Notes: a model not told the origin generated them from the sequence alone. DNA of 64,000 nucleotides from an uncultured bacterium (GCA_937943575.1 CALEAV010000004.1:52322-116321); one strand, 5' to 3'; positions 43,547 to 51,453 are shown, numbered from the stretch's first letter. A program made the numbers and translations.

Positions 43547-44758
43547 ATGGAGGCGCCTTCGGGGGCGGGCCCCCCCACCTTTCTGGCGGAGCTGGCCCAG
43601 GAGCTGGCGGATCTGGAGGCCCGGGACCTGAGGCGCCGGCTCCTGGAGGTGGAGGAGGTCCTCCCCGGCGGCCGGGTGAGGGTGGGGGGCCAGGTGCTCC
43701 TCAATCTCTCCGCCAATGACTACCTGGGGCTGGCCCAGGACCCCCGGCTGGCGGCCGCGGCGGCGGAGGCCGCCCGCCGCTGGGGCGCCGGGGCCGGCGC
43801 CTCGAGGCTGGTGGCGGGCCATCTGCGTCTCCACCGGGAGGTGGAGGAGAAGCTGGCGGCCTTCAAGGGCACCGAGGCCGCGGTCATCTTCAGCACCGGC
43901 TACATGGCCAACCTGGGGGCCATCACTGCCCTGGTGGGGCCGGGGGACACGGTCTTTTGCGACCGGCTCAACCACGCCAGCATCTACGACGGCATCCGGC
44001 TGTCCGGCGCCCGCCTGGCCCGCTTCCCGCACCGGGACCTCAATGCCCTGGAAAAGCTCCTCCACGGGGCGCCGCCGCGCGGCCGCCGCCTGATCATTAC
44101 CGATTCAGTCTTTTCCGTGGATGGGGACCTGGCGCCCTTAAAGGAGCTGGTGAGCCTGAAAGAGCGCTACGGCGCGGTGCTCATGGTGGATGAGGCCCAT
44201 GCCACCGGGGTGCTGGGACCGGGGGGAGCCGGGCTGGCCGAGGCCCTGGGACTCACGGCCCGGGTGGAGGTGCACATGGGCACCTTCTCCAAGGCCCTGG
44301 GCGCCCTGGGGGGGTATGTGGCCGGGGACCGGCGCCTCATTGACTTTCTCCACAACCGGGCCCGCTCTTTCATCTACTCCACCGCCCTGCCGCCGCCGGT
44401 TCTGGGGGCCATTGACTGCGCCCTGGAGATCGTGCGCCGGGAGCCGGAGCGCCGCCGGCGGCTGCTGGCCGAGGCGGCGGTCTTCCGGCAGCAGCTTGCG
44501 GCGGCGGGGCTGAACACCCTGGGGAGCGAGACCCAGATCGTGCCGGTGGTGGCCGGGAGCAACCGGGCAGCCCTGGACTTTGCCCAGGCCCTGAGGGAGG
44601 CAGGTTATCTGGCGGTGGCCCTCAGGCCTCCCACCGTGCCGCCGGGGCAGGCCCGGGTGCGGTTTTCCCTGTCGGCGGCCCATCCCCCTGAGGCTCTGGC
44701 CCAGGCCCGCCAGACCATCGTGCGGCTGGCCCGGGAGCTGGGGCTGCCCCGGACATGA
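43547..44758 (+). CDS. bioF: 8-amino-7-oxononanoate synthase
   Basis: This PLP enzyme condenses pimeloyl-ACP (or CoA) with alanine. The 403 residues have LLNLSANDYLGLAQDPRL, GAGASRLVAGHLRLH, ALVGPGDTVFCDRLNHASIYDG (quoted by its end DRLNHASIYDG), ITDSVFSVDGDLAPL, VDEAHATGVLGPGG, and the PLP-lysine region MGTFSKALGALGGYVAG with Lys249. ATG 43547 is preferred over an in-frame ATG at 43514 inside bioD. Its stop codon overlaps the next gene (ATGA). Confidence 0.93.
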   Translation: MEAPSGAGPPTFLAELAQELADLEARDLRRRLLEVEEVLPGGRVRVGGQVLLNLSANDYLGLAQDPRLAAAAAEAARRWGAGAGASRLVAGHLRLHREVEEKLAAFKGTEAAVIFSTGYMANLGAITALVGPGDTVFCDRLNHASIYDGIRLSGARLARFPHRDLNALEKLLHGAPPRGRRLIITDSVFSVDGDLAPLKELVSLKERYGAVLMVDEAHATGVLGPGGAGLAEALGLTARVEVHMGTFSKALGALGGYVAGDRRLIDFLHNRARSFIYSTALPPPVLGAIDCALEIVRREPERRRRLLAEAAVFRQQLAAAGLNTLGSETQIVPVVAGSNRAALDFAQALREAGYLAVALRPPTVPPGQARVRFSLSAAHPPEALAQARQTIVRLARELGLPRT

Positions 44759-45459
44759 CCCCCCTGGCCCTGCTCCACGGCTGGGGGGCCACCGGCGCGG
44801 CCTGGCGGAGGCTGCAGCAGAGCCTGCCTCCGGGGGTGTGGGTGGAGGCGCCCACCCTGCCGGTGTGGCGGCCGGAGTGGGTGGCCCGCTGGCTGGCGAG
44901 CCTCCCCCTGCCCGAGACCCTGGCAGTGGGCTGGTCTTTGGGGGGCATGCTTCTCCTGGAGGCGGTGGCCCGCTTCGGGGTGCGCCCGGCGCAGCTGGTC
45001 TTGATGGGGGTGCCGGCGGTCTTCTGCCAGCGGCCGGACTTTGCCGGGGGCCAGCCCCCCGTGGTCGTCCGGGCCATGCGGCGGGCCGTGTTTCAGGATC
45101 CGGCGCCGGTCCTGGCGGACTTCGCCCGCCGTTGCCTCGCCCCCGGGGAGGCGGCCTGGCAGGAGGAGGCCCTGGACCTCTTTCCGCCGGGGCAATCCCC
45201 GGCCCACCTGGCTGCCGGGCTGGATTACCTGCTGACGGCGGACCTCCGCCCCCTGGCGAGGCGCATCCCGATGCCGGTAACCCTGATCCAGGGAGAGGAG
45301 GATGCCATCGTCAGGCCCCTCCTGGCGGCCTTTCTGAAGGAAAACCTGCCCCGGGCCCGGGCAGTGTCCCTGCCGGGGGCGGGGCATCTCCCCTTTCTCA
45401 CCCGGGCGGAGGAGTGTGCGGCCGTCGTTCGCGGGAGGCTGGAGGACCTGCTTCGGTGA
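44755..45459 (+). CDS. bioH: BioH-like alpha/beta hydrolase, probable pimeloyl-ACP methyl ester esterase
   Basis: A 234-residue alpha/beta hydrolase. The catalytic triad is visible: Ser61 in VGWSLGGM, Asp183 in GEEDAIV, and His211 in GAGHLPF, with the oxyanion segment LLHGWGATGAAW near the N-terminus. The position between bioF and bioC, with a 4-base overlap to bioF, points to removal of the methyl ester placed by BioC, ending pimeloyl-ACP synthesis. This is the BioH role, although several unrelated hydrolase groups (BioG, BioK, BioJ) can fill it, so the symbol rests on fold and context. Confidence 0.75.
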   Translation: MTPLALLHGWGATGAAWRRLQQSLPPGVWVEAPTLPVWRPEWVARWLASLPLPETLAVGWSLGGMLLLEAVARFGVRPAQLVLMGVPAVFCQRPDFAGGQPPVVVRAMRRAVFQDPAPVLADFARRCLAPGEAAWQEEALDLFPPGQSPAHLAAGLDYLLTADLRPLARRIPMPVTLIQGEEDAIVRPLLAAFLKENLPRARAVSLPGAGHLPFLTRAEECAAVVRGRLEDLLR

Positions 45460-45464
45460 GGCAT

Positions 45465-46304
45465 ATGGGCGACCGGGAAGGGGAGGGCAGCCTGTCCGGC
45501 TGCCGGAGCGGAAATCTGCGGACCGACAAGGCGGATCTCAGGCGCAACTTCCGGCGCCGGGCCGCCACCTATGAGCAGTATGCCCAGGTGCAGCGGGACA
45601 TGGCCGGGGAGCTCCTGCGTCTGGCGGAAACCGAGATAAAAAAGGCGGCCCGCATCCTGGAGGTGGGCTGCGGTACCGGCACCCTGACCCGGGAGCTGCG
45701 GCGCCTCAACCCCCGGGCCTGGATCCTGGCGGTGGACCTGGACCCGGAGATTCTCCGGCGGGCTCGGGTCGCCCTGGCCGGGGACCGGGGCATCGCCTGG
45801 CTGGCCATGGACGCCGAAAGCTTGAGCCAAGGAGGGTTTGACCTCATCATCGCCAACTCGGTCTTCCAATGGTTCAGCCGGCCCCACGCCACCCTGGCCC
45901 GTTATCATCGCATGCTCAGGCCGGGTGAGTGCCTGGCCTTTTCCGCCATGGGACCGGCCACCTTCCGGGAGCTGGGGCAGGCCTGGCGCCGGGCCGCCGC
46001 CCGGCCCGAAGCCGGTCCCCCGGTGCCGGTGGCCGCCACCTTCGCCGCCGGCCCCGACTGGGTGAGGATGCTGAACCAGGCCGGGTTCCAGGACGTGCGT
46101 CTTGCCCGGGAGCTCAGGGTGGTCTCCTACCCCTCGGTCCTGGAGTTTCTCAAGGCTGTCCAGGGCACCGGTGCCGTGAGCCCCCGTCCCCGGGCCCTCA
46201 CCCCCCGCCTGCTCCGGCGCCTCCTCGCTGTTTACCAGGACCTCTTCGGCAACGGGGTGGTGCCGGCCACCTATGAGCTTCTGTATCTCATGGCCCGGAA
46301 ATAG
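45465..46304 (+). CDS. bioC: Malonyl-ACP O-methyltransferase
   Basis: A 279-residue SAM-dependent methyltransferase with LRRNFRRRAATYEQYAQVQ (the BioC-typical opening), SAM motif ILEVGCGTGTLTREL near 64-76, ILAVDLDPEIL, DLIIANSVFQWF, and YHRMLRPGECLAFSAMGP. BioC methylates malonyl-ACP so that fatty acid synthesis can elongate it to pimelate. ATG 45465 has GGTGAGG upstream. It is the last gene of the operon. The DAPA aminotransferase gene bioA is missing from this cluster and from the window. Confidence 0.92.
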   Translation: MGDREGEGSLSGCRSGNLRTDKADLRRNFRRRAATYEQYAQVQRDMAGELLRLAETEIKKAARILEVGCGTGTLTRELRRLNPRAWILAVDLDPEILRRARVALAGDRGIAWLAMDAESLSQGGFDLIIANSVFQWFSRPHATLARYHRMLRPGECLAFSAMGPATFRELGQAWRRAAARPEAGPPVPVAATFAAGPDWVRMLNQAGFQDVRLARELRVVSYPSVLEFLKAVQGTGAVSPRPRALTPRLLRRLLAVYQDLFGNGVVPATYELLYLMARK

Positions 46305-46359
46305 CTCCCGTCAGGTTGGGGATATGGTCAGGTGGCACTGGGACAGTGAAACGCGGTTC

Positions 46360-46620
46360 TGTAACTAAATTGTTTACCTGCCAATTTTATTATTTATTGT
46401 TTTTTTTGTAGATAAAAAAAGTTGGATGGTTGACAAGTCGGATGATGGAAGCGTTTGGCTCGGATGCTTTGCCCTCCTACAAAAAATTATTGTTAATAAA
46501 AGTTCCCGTTGTCTTATTAGTATTGATAAAAAAGAGAATTCTGATGCAATTCTCATCAGATAATCAGGAGATTCACCATTTTCCAACAGAAAGGAAGGGG
46601 AAATTAAGACTGCCAAGGTC
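46360..46620. other. AT-rich island between bioC and moeA-type gene
   Basis: About 260 bases of strongly AT-rich sequence lie in a GC-rich background, with T- and A-runs, a TCTGATG/CATCAGA inverted repeat near 46537-46557, and no open frame with a ribosome site or a family match. It may be a remnant of acquired DNA or a regulatory region for the next gene. The rest of the 46305-46776 gap is ordinary GC-rich sequence. Confidence 0.5.
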
Positions 46621-46776
46621 CAGAGGCAGTGCCAAAGGGATTGGAGTCAGCCCCTGGAGTTCCCGTGGCAATGTTTCCCCCACGCTTTTTTAAGGAGGGG
46701 GAGAGTGGACCGGAAAAAGGGGGCAAGGCTCCCCGGGCCCTGAGCCCTTGGCACTGATTTCATTCTCGGAGGCGAC

Positions 46777-48696
46777 GTGCGACGGCACATCTATCTGCGT
46801 CTCACCTCCATCGAGGAGGCCCGGGAGCGGTTCCTGGCGGCGGTGGACCCGGTGCGCCTGCTGGGGGAGGAGGAGATCCCCACCGTGGCGGCCCGGGGCC
46901 GCCTCACCGCCGCGCCGGTGTGGGCCCGGCGCTCTTCGCCCCCCTGCCACCAGGCGGCCATGGACGGTTTTGCGGTGGCCGCGGCGGCCACCTTCGGGGC
47001 CACCCCGGAGGTTCCCCGGTTTCTCAAGGTGGGGGAGGAGGCCTTCCCGGTGAACACCGGCCACCCCCTGCCCCCGGGCACCGATGCGGTGATCATGGTG
47101 GAGCAGATCCCGGACCCGGAGGCCGACTCCATTGCGGTGGAGGCGCCCGTCTTTCCCTGGCACAACGTCCGTCGCATCGGCGAGGATCTGGTGGCAGGCG
47201 AAATGGTGCTGCCCGAAGGGGAGCTCATCACCCCGTGGGCCCAGGGGGCGCTCCTGGCCGCGGGGGTCACCCGGGTGCTGGTGCGGCGGCTGCCGCAAGT
47301 GGCCATCCTCCCCACGGGTTCGGAGCTCATCCCCGGCGATTGGGAGGGGGAACTCCCCCCGGGGCGGCTGCCGGAGTTCAACTCCGTCATCCTGGCGGGC
47401 ATGGTGGCGGAGCTGGGGGGGATTCCCCAGGTGCGGCCGGTGGTGCCCGATGAGCCGGGCGCCCTGACGGCGGCCCTGCGGGAAGCCCTGGAGGAAGCCG
47501 ATGTGGTGCTCATCAATGCCGGCTCCTCCGCCGGCAGCGAGGACTACACCGTCCAGGCGGTGGCCGCTCTGGGGGAGGTGCTGGTGCATGGGGTTGCCAT
47601 GATGCCCGGCAAGCCCACCCTTTTGGGGGTGGCGGCAGGCAAGCCCGTCATCGGCAATCCCGGCTATCCCGTGTCCGCGGTGCTCTCCTTTGAGCAGTTC
47701 GTGGCGCCGCTCCTGACCCGGCTGACGGGCCGCTCCCTGCCGCCCCGGCCCACCGTGGCCGTCTCCCCCTCCCAGAACCTCCCCTCCAAGGCCGGCCTCA
47801 CCGAGTTCATCCGGGTGACCCTGGGCCGGGTGGGGGAGAAGATTATCGCCACGCCGCTTCCCCGGGCCGCCGGCGCCATCACCTCCCTGGTCAGGGCGGA
47901 CGGGCTGTTGGTGGTGCCGGCTTTGAGCGAGGGCCTGGAGGAGGACCGGCCCGTTCCGGCCGAGCTGCTGGTGCGGCCCCAGGACCTGGAGATGACCCTG
48001 GTGGTCCTGGGGAGCCACGACAACACCCTGGATCTGCTGGCCACCCTCCTCCGGCGGCGGGACCCGCGCCTCAGGCTGGCCTCGGGGCATGTGGGGAGCC
48101 AGGGGGGGTTGGCGGCCCTGGCCCGGGGCCGGGCCCATTTCGGCGGCTGCCACCTCTTTGACCCCGAATCGGGTGAGTACAACATCCCGTATATCCGGCG
48201 GCTCCTTCCGGGCCTGCGCCTCAAGCTCATCAACCTGGCCTGGCGGCAGCAGGGTCTGATGGTGGCCCCGGGCAACCCCAAGCAGATCCGCACCCTAAGG
48301 GATCTGGCCCGGCCCGGGGTGCGCTTCATCAACCGCCAGCGGGGGGCGGGCACCCGGCTGCTCCTGGACCATCTCCTCCGGGAGGAGGGGCTGAGCCCCG
48401 CAGACCTCCAGGGCTACGAGCGGGAGGAGTACACCCACATGGCGGTGGCGGTGAATGTGCTTTCCGGGGCCGCCGATGTGGGGCTGGGGATCCTGGCCGC
48501 GGCCCGGGCCCTGGGGCTGGAGTTCATCCCCCTGCGGCCCGAGCGCTATGACCTGGTGGTGCCGGAGACCACCTTTGCCGACCCCCGCTTCCAGATCCTG
48601 CTGGAGGTCATCCGCTCCCGGGAATTCCGGGAGGCCGCCCGGGCTTTGGGGGGATATGACCTGAAGGACTGCGGCCGGATCATCTGGGAGCAGTGA
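46777..48696 (+). CDS. moeA: MoeA-type molybdopterin molybdenumtransferase fused to a periplasmic-binding-like domain
   Basis: A 639-residue fusion. Residues 1-405 are MoeA-like: PCHQAAMDGFAVAA, VNTGHPLPPGTDAVIMVEQI, RRIGEDLVAGEMVLPEG, ILPTGSELIPGD, EFNSVILAGMVAELGG, INAGSSAGSEDYT and the conserved GNPGYPVSAVLSFEQF. Residues about 410-639 are a LysR-substrate/PBP-like domain: LVVLGSHDNTLDLLATLL, GSQGGLAALARGRAHFGGCHL, NRQRGAGTRLLLDHLL and AVAVNVLSGAADVGLGI. MoeA inserts molybdate or tungstate into molybdopterin. The fused domain likely binds an oxyanion or cofactor, an inference from fold. GTG 46777 has GGAGG upstream. It adjoins redox genes that may need Mo/W cofactors. Confidence 0.88.
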   Translation: MRRHIYLRLTSIEEARERFLAAVDPVRLLGEEEIPTVAARGRLTAAPVWARRSSPPCHQAAMDGFAVAAAATFGATPEVPRFLKVGEEAFPVNTGHPLPPGTDAVIMVEQIPDPEADSIAVEAPVFPWHNVRRIGEDLVAGEMVLPEGELITPWAQGALLAAGVTRVLVRRLPQVAILPTGSELIPGDWEGELPPGRLPEFNSVILAGMVAELGGIPQVRPVVPDEPGALTAALREALEEADVVLINAGSSAGSEDYTVQAVAALGEVLVHGVAMMPGKPTLLGVAAGKPVIGNPGYPVSAVLSFEQFVAPLLTRLTGRSLPPRPTVAVSPSQNLPSKAGLTEFIRVTLGRVGEKIIATPLPRAAGAITSLVRADGLLVVPALSEGLEEDRPVPAELLVRPQDLEMTLVVLGSHDNTLDLLATLLRRRDPRLRLASGHVGSQGGLAALARGRAHFGGCHLFDPESGEYNIPYIRRLLPGLRLKLINLAWRQQGLMVAPGNPKQIRTLRDLARPGVRFINRQRGAGTRLLLDHLLREEGLSPADLQGYEREEYTHMAVAVNVLSGAADVGLGILAAARALGLEFIPLRPERYDLVVPETTFADPRFQILLEVIRSREFREAARALGGYDLKDCGRIIWEQ

Positions 48697-48750
48697 GGCC
48701 GAGAAAATCCCGGGAGGGGACCGGGGCGGGGCCAGCCTGCAAGCCTACCC

Positions 48751-48823
48751 TGACCCTCTCCCCCAACCCTGTGAAGGGGAGGAGGGGAGCTTAAGGGGGA
48801 GGGGCGAAAGCCGCTGTTCCTCC
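48751..48823. repeat. Intergenic two-hairpin repeat, copy 6 (diverged second hairpin)
   Basis: CCCTCTCCCCCAACCCT-GTGA-AGGGGAGGAGGGGAG forms the first hairpin, and GGGGGAGGGGCGAAAGCCGC keeps only part of the second. It lies between the moeA-type gene and the hydrogenase protease gene. Confidence 0.5.
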
Positions 48824-48844
48824 ACTCTTTTTACGGACGTCCCT

Positions 48845-49339
48845 ATGGAATGGTTTCGCACCACCACCCTCATCTGCGGCTGCGGCAACACCCTCCTGGG
48901 CGACGACGGCTTCGGGCCGGCGGTGGTGGAGCGCCTGCACGCCGCCTATGGGGACCGCCTGCCCGCCGACGCCGCCGCCCTGGATGTGGGCACCGGCATC
49001 CGGGAGCTCCTTTTCGACATGATTTTAAGCCCGGTCAGGCCGAGGCGGCTCATCATCGTGGACGCGGTGGACCAGCCCGGCCGCCGGCCGGGGGAGATCT
49101 TTGAGCTGCGGGTGGAGGACATCCCGGCGGTGAAGGTGCACGATTTTTCCCTGCACCAGTTTCCCACGGTCAATCTGCTGCAGGAGCTTAAGGAGCACAC
49201 CGGGGTGGAGGTGCACCTGGTGGCGGTGCAGATTCAGGAGATCCCCGGCGAGGTGCGGCCGGGGTTGAGCCCGCCGGTGGCCCGGGCGGTGGACCGGGCC
49301 TGCCAGGTGGTCCTCAGGCTCTGCCAGCCGGCGGGCTGA
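48845..49339 (+). CDS. Hydrogenase maturation protease (HyaD/HybD/FrcD family)
   Basis: A 164-residue endopeptidase that trims the C-terminus of a [NiFe]-hydrogenase large subunit after nickel insertion. Motifs are ICGCGNTLLGDDGFGPAVVE at the N-terminus (first acidic metal ligand), LIIVDAVDQPGRRPG in the middle, and KVHDFSLHQF with the His ligand. The RPGEIF and HQFPTVNLL wording resembles the F420-reducing/coenzyme-related hydrogenase group more than HyaD. No hydrogenase structural gene is in the window. It lies 110 bases upstream of the Hdr-like selenoprotein. Confidence 0.85.
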   Translation: MEWFRTTTLICGCGNTLLGDDGFGPAVVERLHAAYGDRLPADAAALDVGTGIRELLFDMILSPVRPRRLIIVDAVDQPGRRPGEIFELRVEDIPAVKVHDFSLHQFPTVNLLQELKEHTGVEVHLVAVQIQEIPGEVRPGLSPPVARAVDRACQVVLRLCQPAG

Positions 49340-49345
49340 AATTTT

Positions 49346-49374
49346 TTGTTCCTTGTGAAGGATTGTGCTACACT
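49346..49374 (+). promoter_or_regulatory. Candidate sigma-70-type promoter for the Hdr-like selenoprotein gene
   Basis: TTGTTC (49346-49351) and TACACT (49369-49374), 17 bases apart, lie directly after the hydrogenase protease stop codon and about 75 bases before the ATG at 49449. Confidence 0.45.
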
Positions 49375-49448
49375 TAAACCTGAACGGGTCTAGAGGCAGG
49401 CCGGTGCCGGTCCCGCCTCACTGAGACATCAAGGGAGGAAGCTTGCCT

Positions 49449-50801
49449 ATGGAGGCGCACGAAATCACCATTGATCGGAAGCGCCGGAAGATCGGGGGGC
49501 TGTCCCCGGATCTGGCCGACCGCTGCTTTACCTGCGGTACCTGCAGCGGCGGCTGTCCGGCCACGGGGCTGGTCCCCATCGAGGGGGCTGAGGGGACCTG
49601 GGACGCCCGGAAGGCCATCCGGGCCATCGTCTTCGGTCTGGAGCAGGAGGTCATCGATTCCAAGTGGCCCTGGGTCTGCACCCTGTGCGGCCGCTGTGAG
49701 TACGCCTGCCCCATGGGCATCAAACTGCTGCGCACCTTCCGGGCCTGCCGGACCCTGAGGGAGCGGGACAAGGTGCCCGGCCCCATCCACAAGGGCACCA
49801 TGATGAACCTGGAGAAGGGCAACAACCTGGGCATCCCCACCGAGGACTTCCTCTACCTCCTGGCCGACCTGGGCAAGGAGATGGAGGAGGAGTGCTGCCC
49901 GGGCTTCTATGTGCCGGTGGACAAGGAAGGGGCCAACATCATCGTCACCATCAACAGCAAGGAGCCCTTCGGTGAACCCGACGACATGAAGTTCTGGTGG
50001 AAGATCTTCTACGCCGCCAAGGAAGACTGGACCGTGTCGTCGGTGAACTGGGAGGGCGTCAACTGGGGGCTGTTCTCCGGGGATGACGAGGCCTGGAAGG
50101 AGCAGTGCCGCCGCATCATCGACAACGCCCGCCGCTTGAAATGCAAAACCATCCTCTACCCGGAATGAGGGCACGCCTACTATGCAACCCGGGTCGGGTT
50201 CAAAAACTGGTTCCCCGAGGTCTTTGACGAATTCCGCTGCATCAGCGTCATGGACCTGCTGGAAGAGTACATCAAGACCGGGCGCATCAAGCTAGACACC
50301 ACCCGCATCCACGAAACCGTCACCGTCCACGACCCCTGCAATTACGTCCGCAAATCCCAGATGGCCCTGGGCGACCACATGGGGGAAAAGACCCGGTGGA
50401 TCGTCAAGCAGTGCATCAATCCGGAGCTCTACCGGGAGATGTGCGATGACCCGCTCAACAACTTCTGCTGCGGGGCGGGCGGGGGCGCCTGGGCCATGCC
50501 CTACACCGAGGAGCGCCTGGCCTACGGCCGGGTGAAGGCGGACCAGATCCGGGCCACCGGCGCCGAGATCGTGGTGGCTCCCTGCCACAACTGCCGGGAC
50601 CAGATCCTCAAGGGCTTGGGCAAGGAGCACGCCGAAGGCCGCATGGACATGGGCAACTACAAGGAAACCATGTACCTCTGGGAGATGGTGGCCCACTGCC
50701 TCATCATCGAACCCTGGAGCGAAGAGGAGATCGAAGCGGCCCACGCCGCCCGGGACGCCCAGTTCGAGCGCATGGGCATCGTCATGGAAGAAGAGGAATA
50801 A
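49449..50801 (+). CDS. Selenocysteine-containing HdrD/DsrK-like iron-sulfur oxidoreductase (UGA at 50166 read as Sec)
   Basis: A 450-residue protein with an in-frame TGA at codon 240. The N-terminal ferredoxin-like part has two [4Fe-4S] motifs: CFTCGTCSGGCP (Cys26, 29, 32, 36) and CTLCGRCEYACP (Cys77, 80, 83, 87). After it come CCG-type domains as in HdrB/HdrD/DsrK. The second is complete: Cys297, Cys340-Cys341 in NNFCCGAGGG, and Cys379/Cys382 in CHNC. The first has CC at 149-150 and then ILYPE-U-GHAYYATRVG, where homologues of the family have PECGHA. Reading continues in the same frame to TAA 50801 with full coding character, and a hairpin follows the UGA. It probably reduces or forms a disulfide with a low-potential donor. 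ATG 49449 has GGGAGGA upstream. Confidence 0.88.
50166..50200 (+). promoter_or_regulatory. UGA codon with candidate bacterial SECIS hairpin
   Basis: Eighteen bases after the UGA (50166-50168), AACCCG (50186-50191) and CGGGTT (50195-50200) pair perfectly around the loop GGT, which offers a G and a U, features used by SelB recognition. The distance from UGA to the loop (about 24 bases) is within the range known for bacterial SECIS elements. A lower stem is less clear. selA, selB, selC and selD are not in this window. Confidence 0.7.
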
Positions 50802-50823
50802 GGCAACTTCCTCCCAAAAGCCA

Positions 50824-50849
50824 GGGCCGCCCTGCGGGGCGGCCTTTTT
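50824..50849 (+). terminator. Rho-independent terminator after the selenoprotein gene
   Basis: Perfect arms GGCCGCCC (50825-50832) and GGGCGGCC (50837-50844) with a 4-base loop are followed by TTTTTA. It lies 23 bases after the stop codon. Confidence 0.88.
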
Positions 50850-50883
50850 ATTCAGGGGCCTCCTGCCCCCCTCTCCCTGACCC

Positions 50884-50965
50884 ACTCCCCCAACCCCTTA
50901 TAGGGGGTTGGGAGGGGAGTTTGAGGGGAGGGCGGGGGAGCCACCGCTCCCCCGGCCCTCCCCTC
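50884..50965. repeat. Intergenic two-hairpin repeat, copy 7 (clearest)
   Basis: Hairpin 1 is ACTCCCCCAACCCC-TTATA-GGGGGTTGGGAGGGGAGT (50884-50920, quoted in arms). Hairpin 2 (50923-50965) has outer arms GAGGGGAGGGC and GCCCTCCCCTC, exact over 11 bases, and inner arms CGGGGGAGC and GCTCCCCCG around CACC. It ends just before the TPR gene stop codon. Confidence 0.7.
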
Positions 50966-50968
50966 ATA

Positions 50969-51397
50969 TCACCGTTTGGCGGCGGCCTTTCTGTTCACCA
51001 GGCCCAGGAAGTCGGAGTCCACCTTGTACCCCAGGGCCTGGGCCTGCTTCAGGTCTTCGGCGGCCCGGTGGAAGTCCTCCTGGGTGTAGTAGACCAGGGC
51101 CCGGTTCTTGTAGGCCTCCGCCAGCCGGGGGTTGAGGCTGAGGGCCCGGGTGTGGTCCGCCAGGGCCTGGGCGTTTTGGCCTTTGGCGAAATAGGCCCGC
51201 CCCCTCAGGTCATAAAGCACGGCGTCGTCGGGATTGGCCTTGAGGCCCTCATTGAAGACCTGGATGGCCTGATCGAATTTGCCGGCGTTGCAGAGCTCGA
51301 TGCCCTGCTGGGCGTAAGGGGAAGGGGCCGGCGCCGCCAAGGCCGGGGCCGTCAGGGCCAGCCAGAGGGCGGCGGCCAGCATGGGGACGCATTTCAT
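50969..51397 (-). CDS. Secreted tetratricopeptide-repeat protein
   Basis: A 142-residue protein with a signal peptide (MLAAALWLALTAPALA) and about three TPR units: YAQQGIELCNAGKFDQAIQV, AVLYDLRGRAYFAKGQNAQA and AEAYKNRALVYYTQEDFHRA, each spaced 34 residues apart with the A/G-Y/F-A pattern. It is a periplasmic protein-interaction scaffold of unknown partner. ATG 51397 has GGAGG seven bases upstream; the open frame runs 26 codons further without a ribosome site. The gap to the ribonucleotide reductase stop codon is about 55 bases on the same strand, so co-transcription is possible. Confidence 0.8.
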   Translation of the reverse strand: MKCVPMLAAALWLALTAPALAAPAPSPYAQQGIELCNAGKFDQAIQVFNEGLKANPDDAVLYDLRGRAYFAKGQNAQALADHTRALSLNPRLAEAYKNRALVYYTQEDFHRAAEDLKQAQALGYKVDSDFLGLVNRKAAAKR

Positions 51398-51453
51398 CAC
51401 ATGACCTCCTGTCTGAGACGGCAGCGGGGACCTGCCGGGATGCTGCCGGCGGC

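Noticed and set aside
46374..46616. 80-codon minus-strand frame in the AT-rich island
   Set aside because: It has no ribosome site, and its composition follows the AT-rich DNA. No family resemblance; treated as non-coding.
50250..50801. Separate small gene downstream of a truncated Fe-S protein
   Set aside because: It is in the same frame as the upstream part, has no ribosome site, and completes the CCG domains. It is the continuation past a UGA selenocysteine codon.
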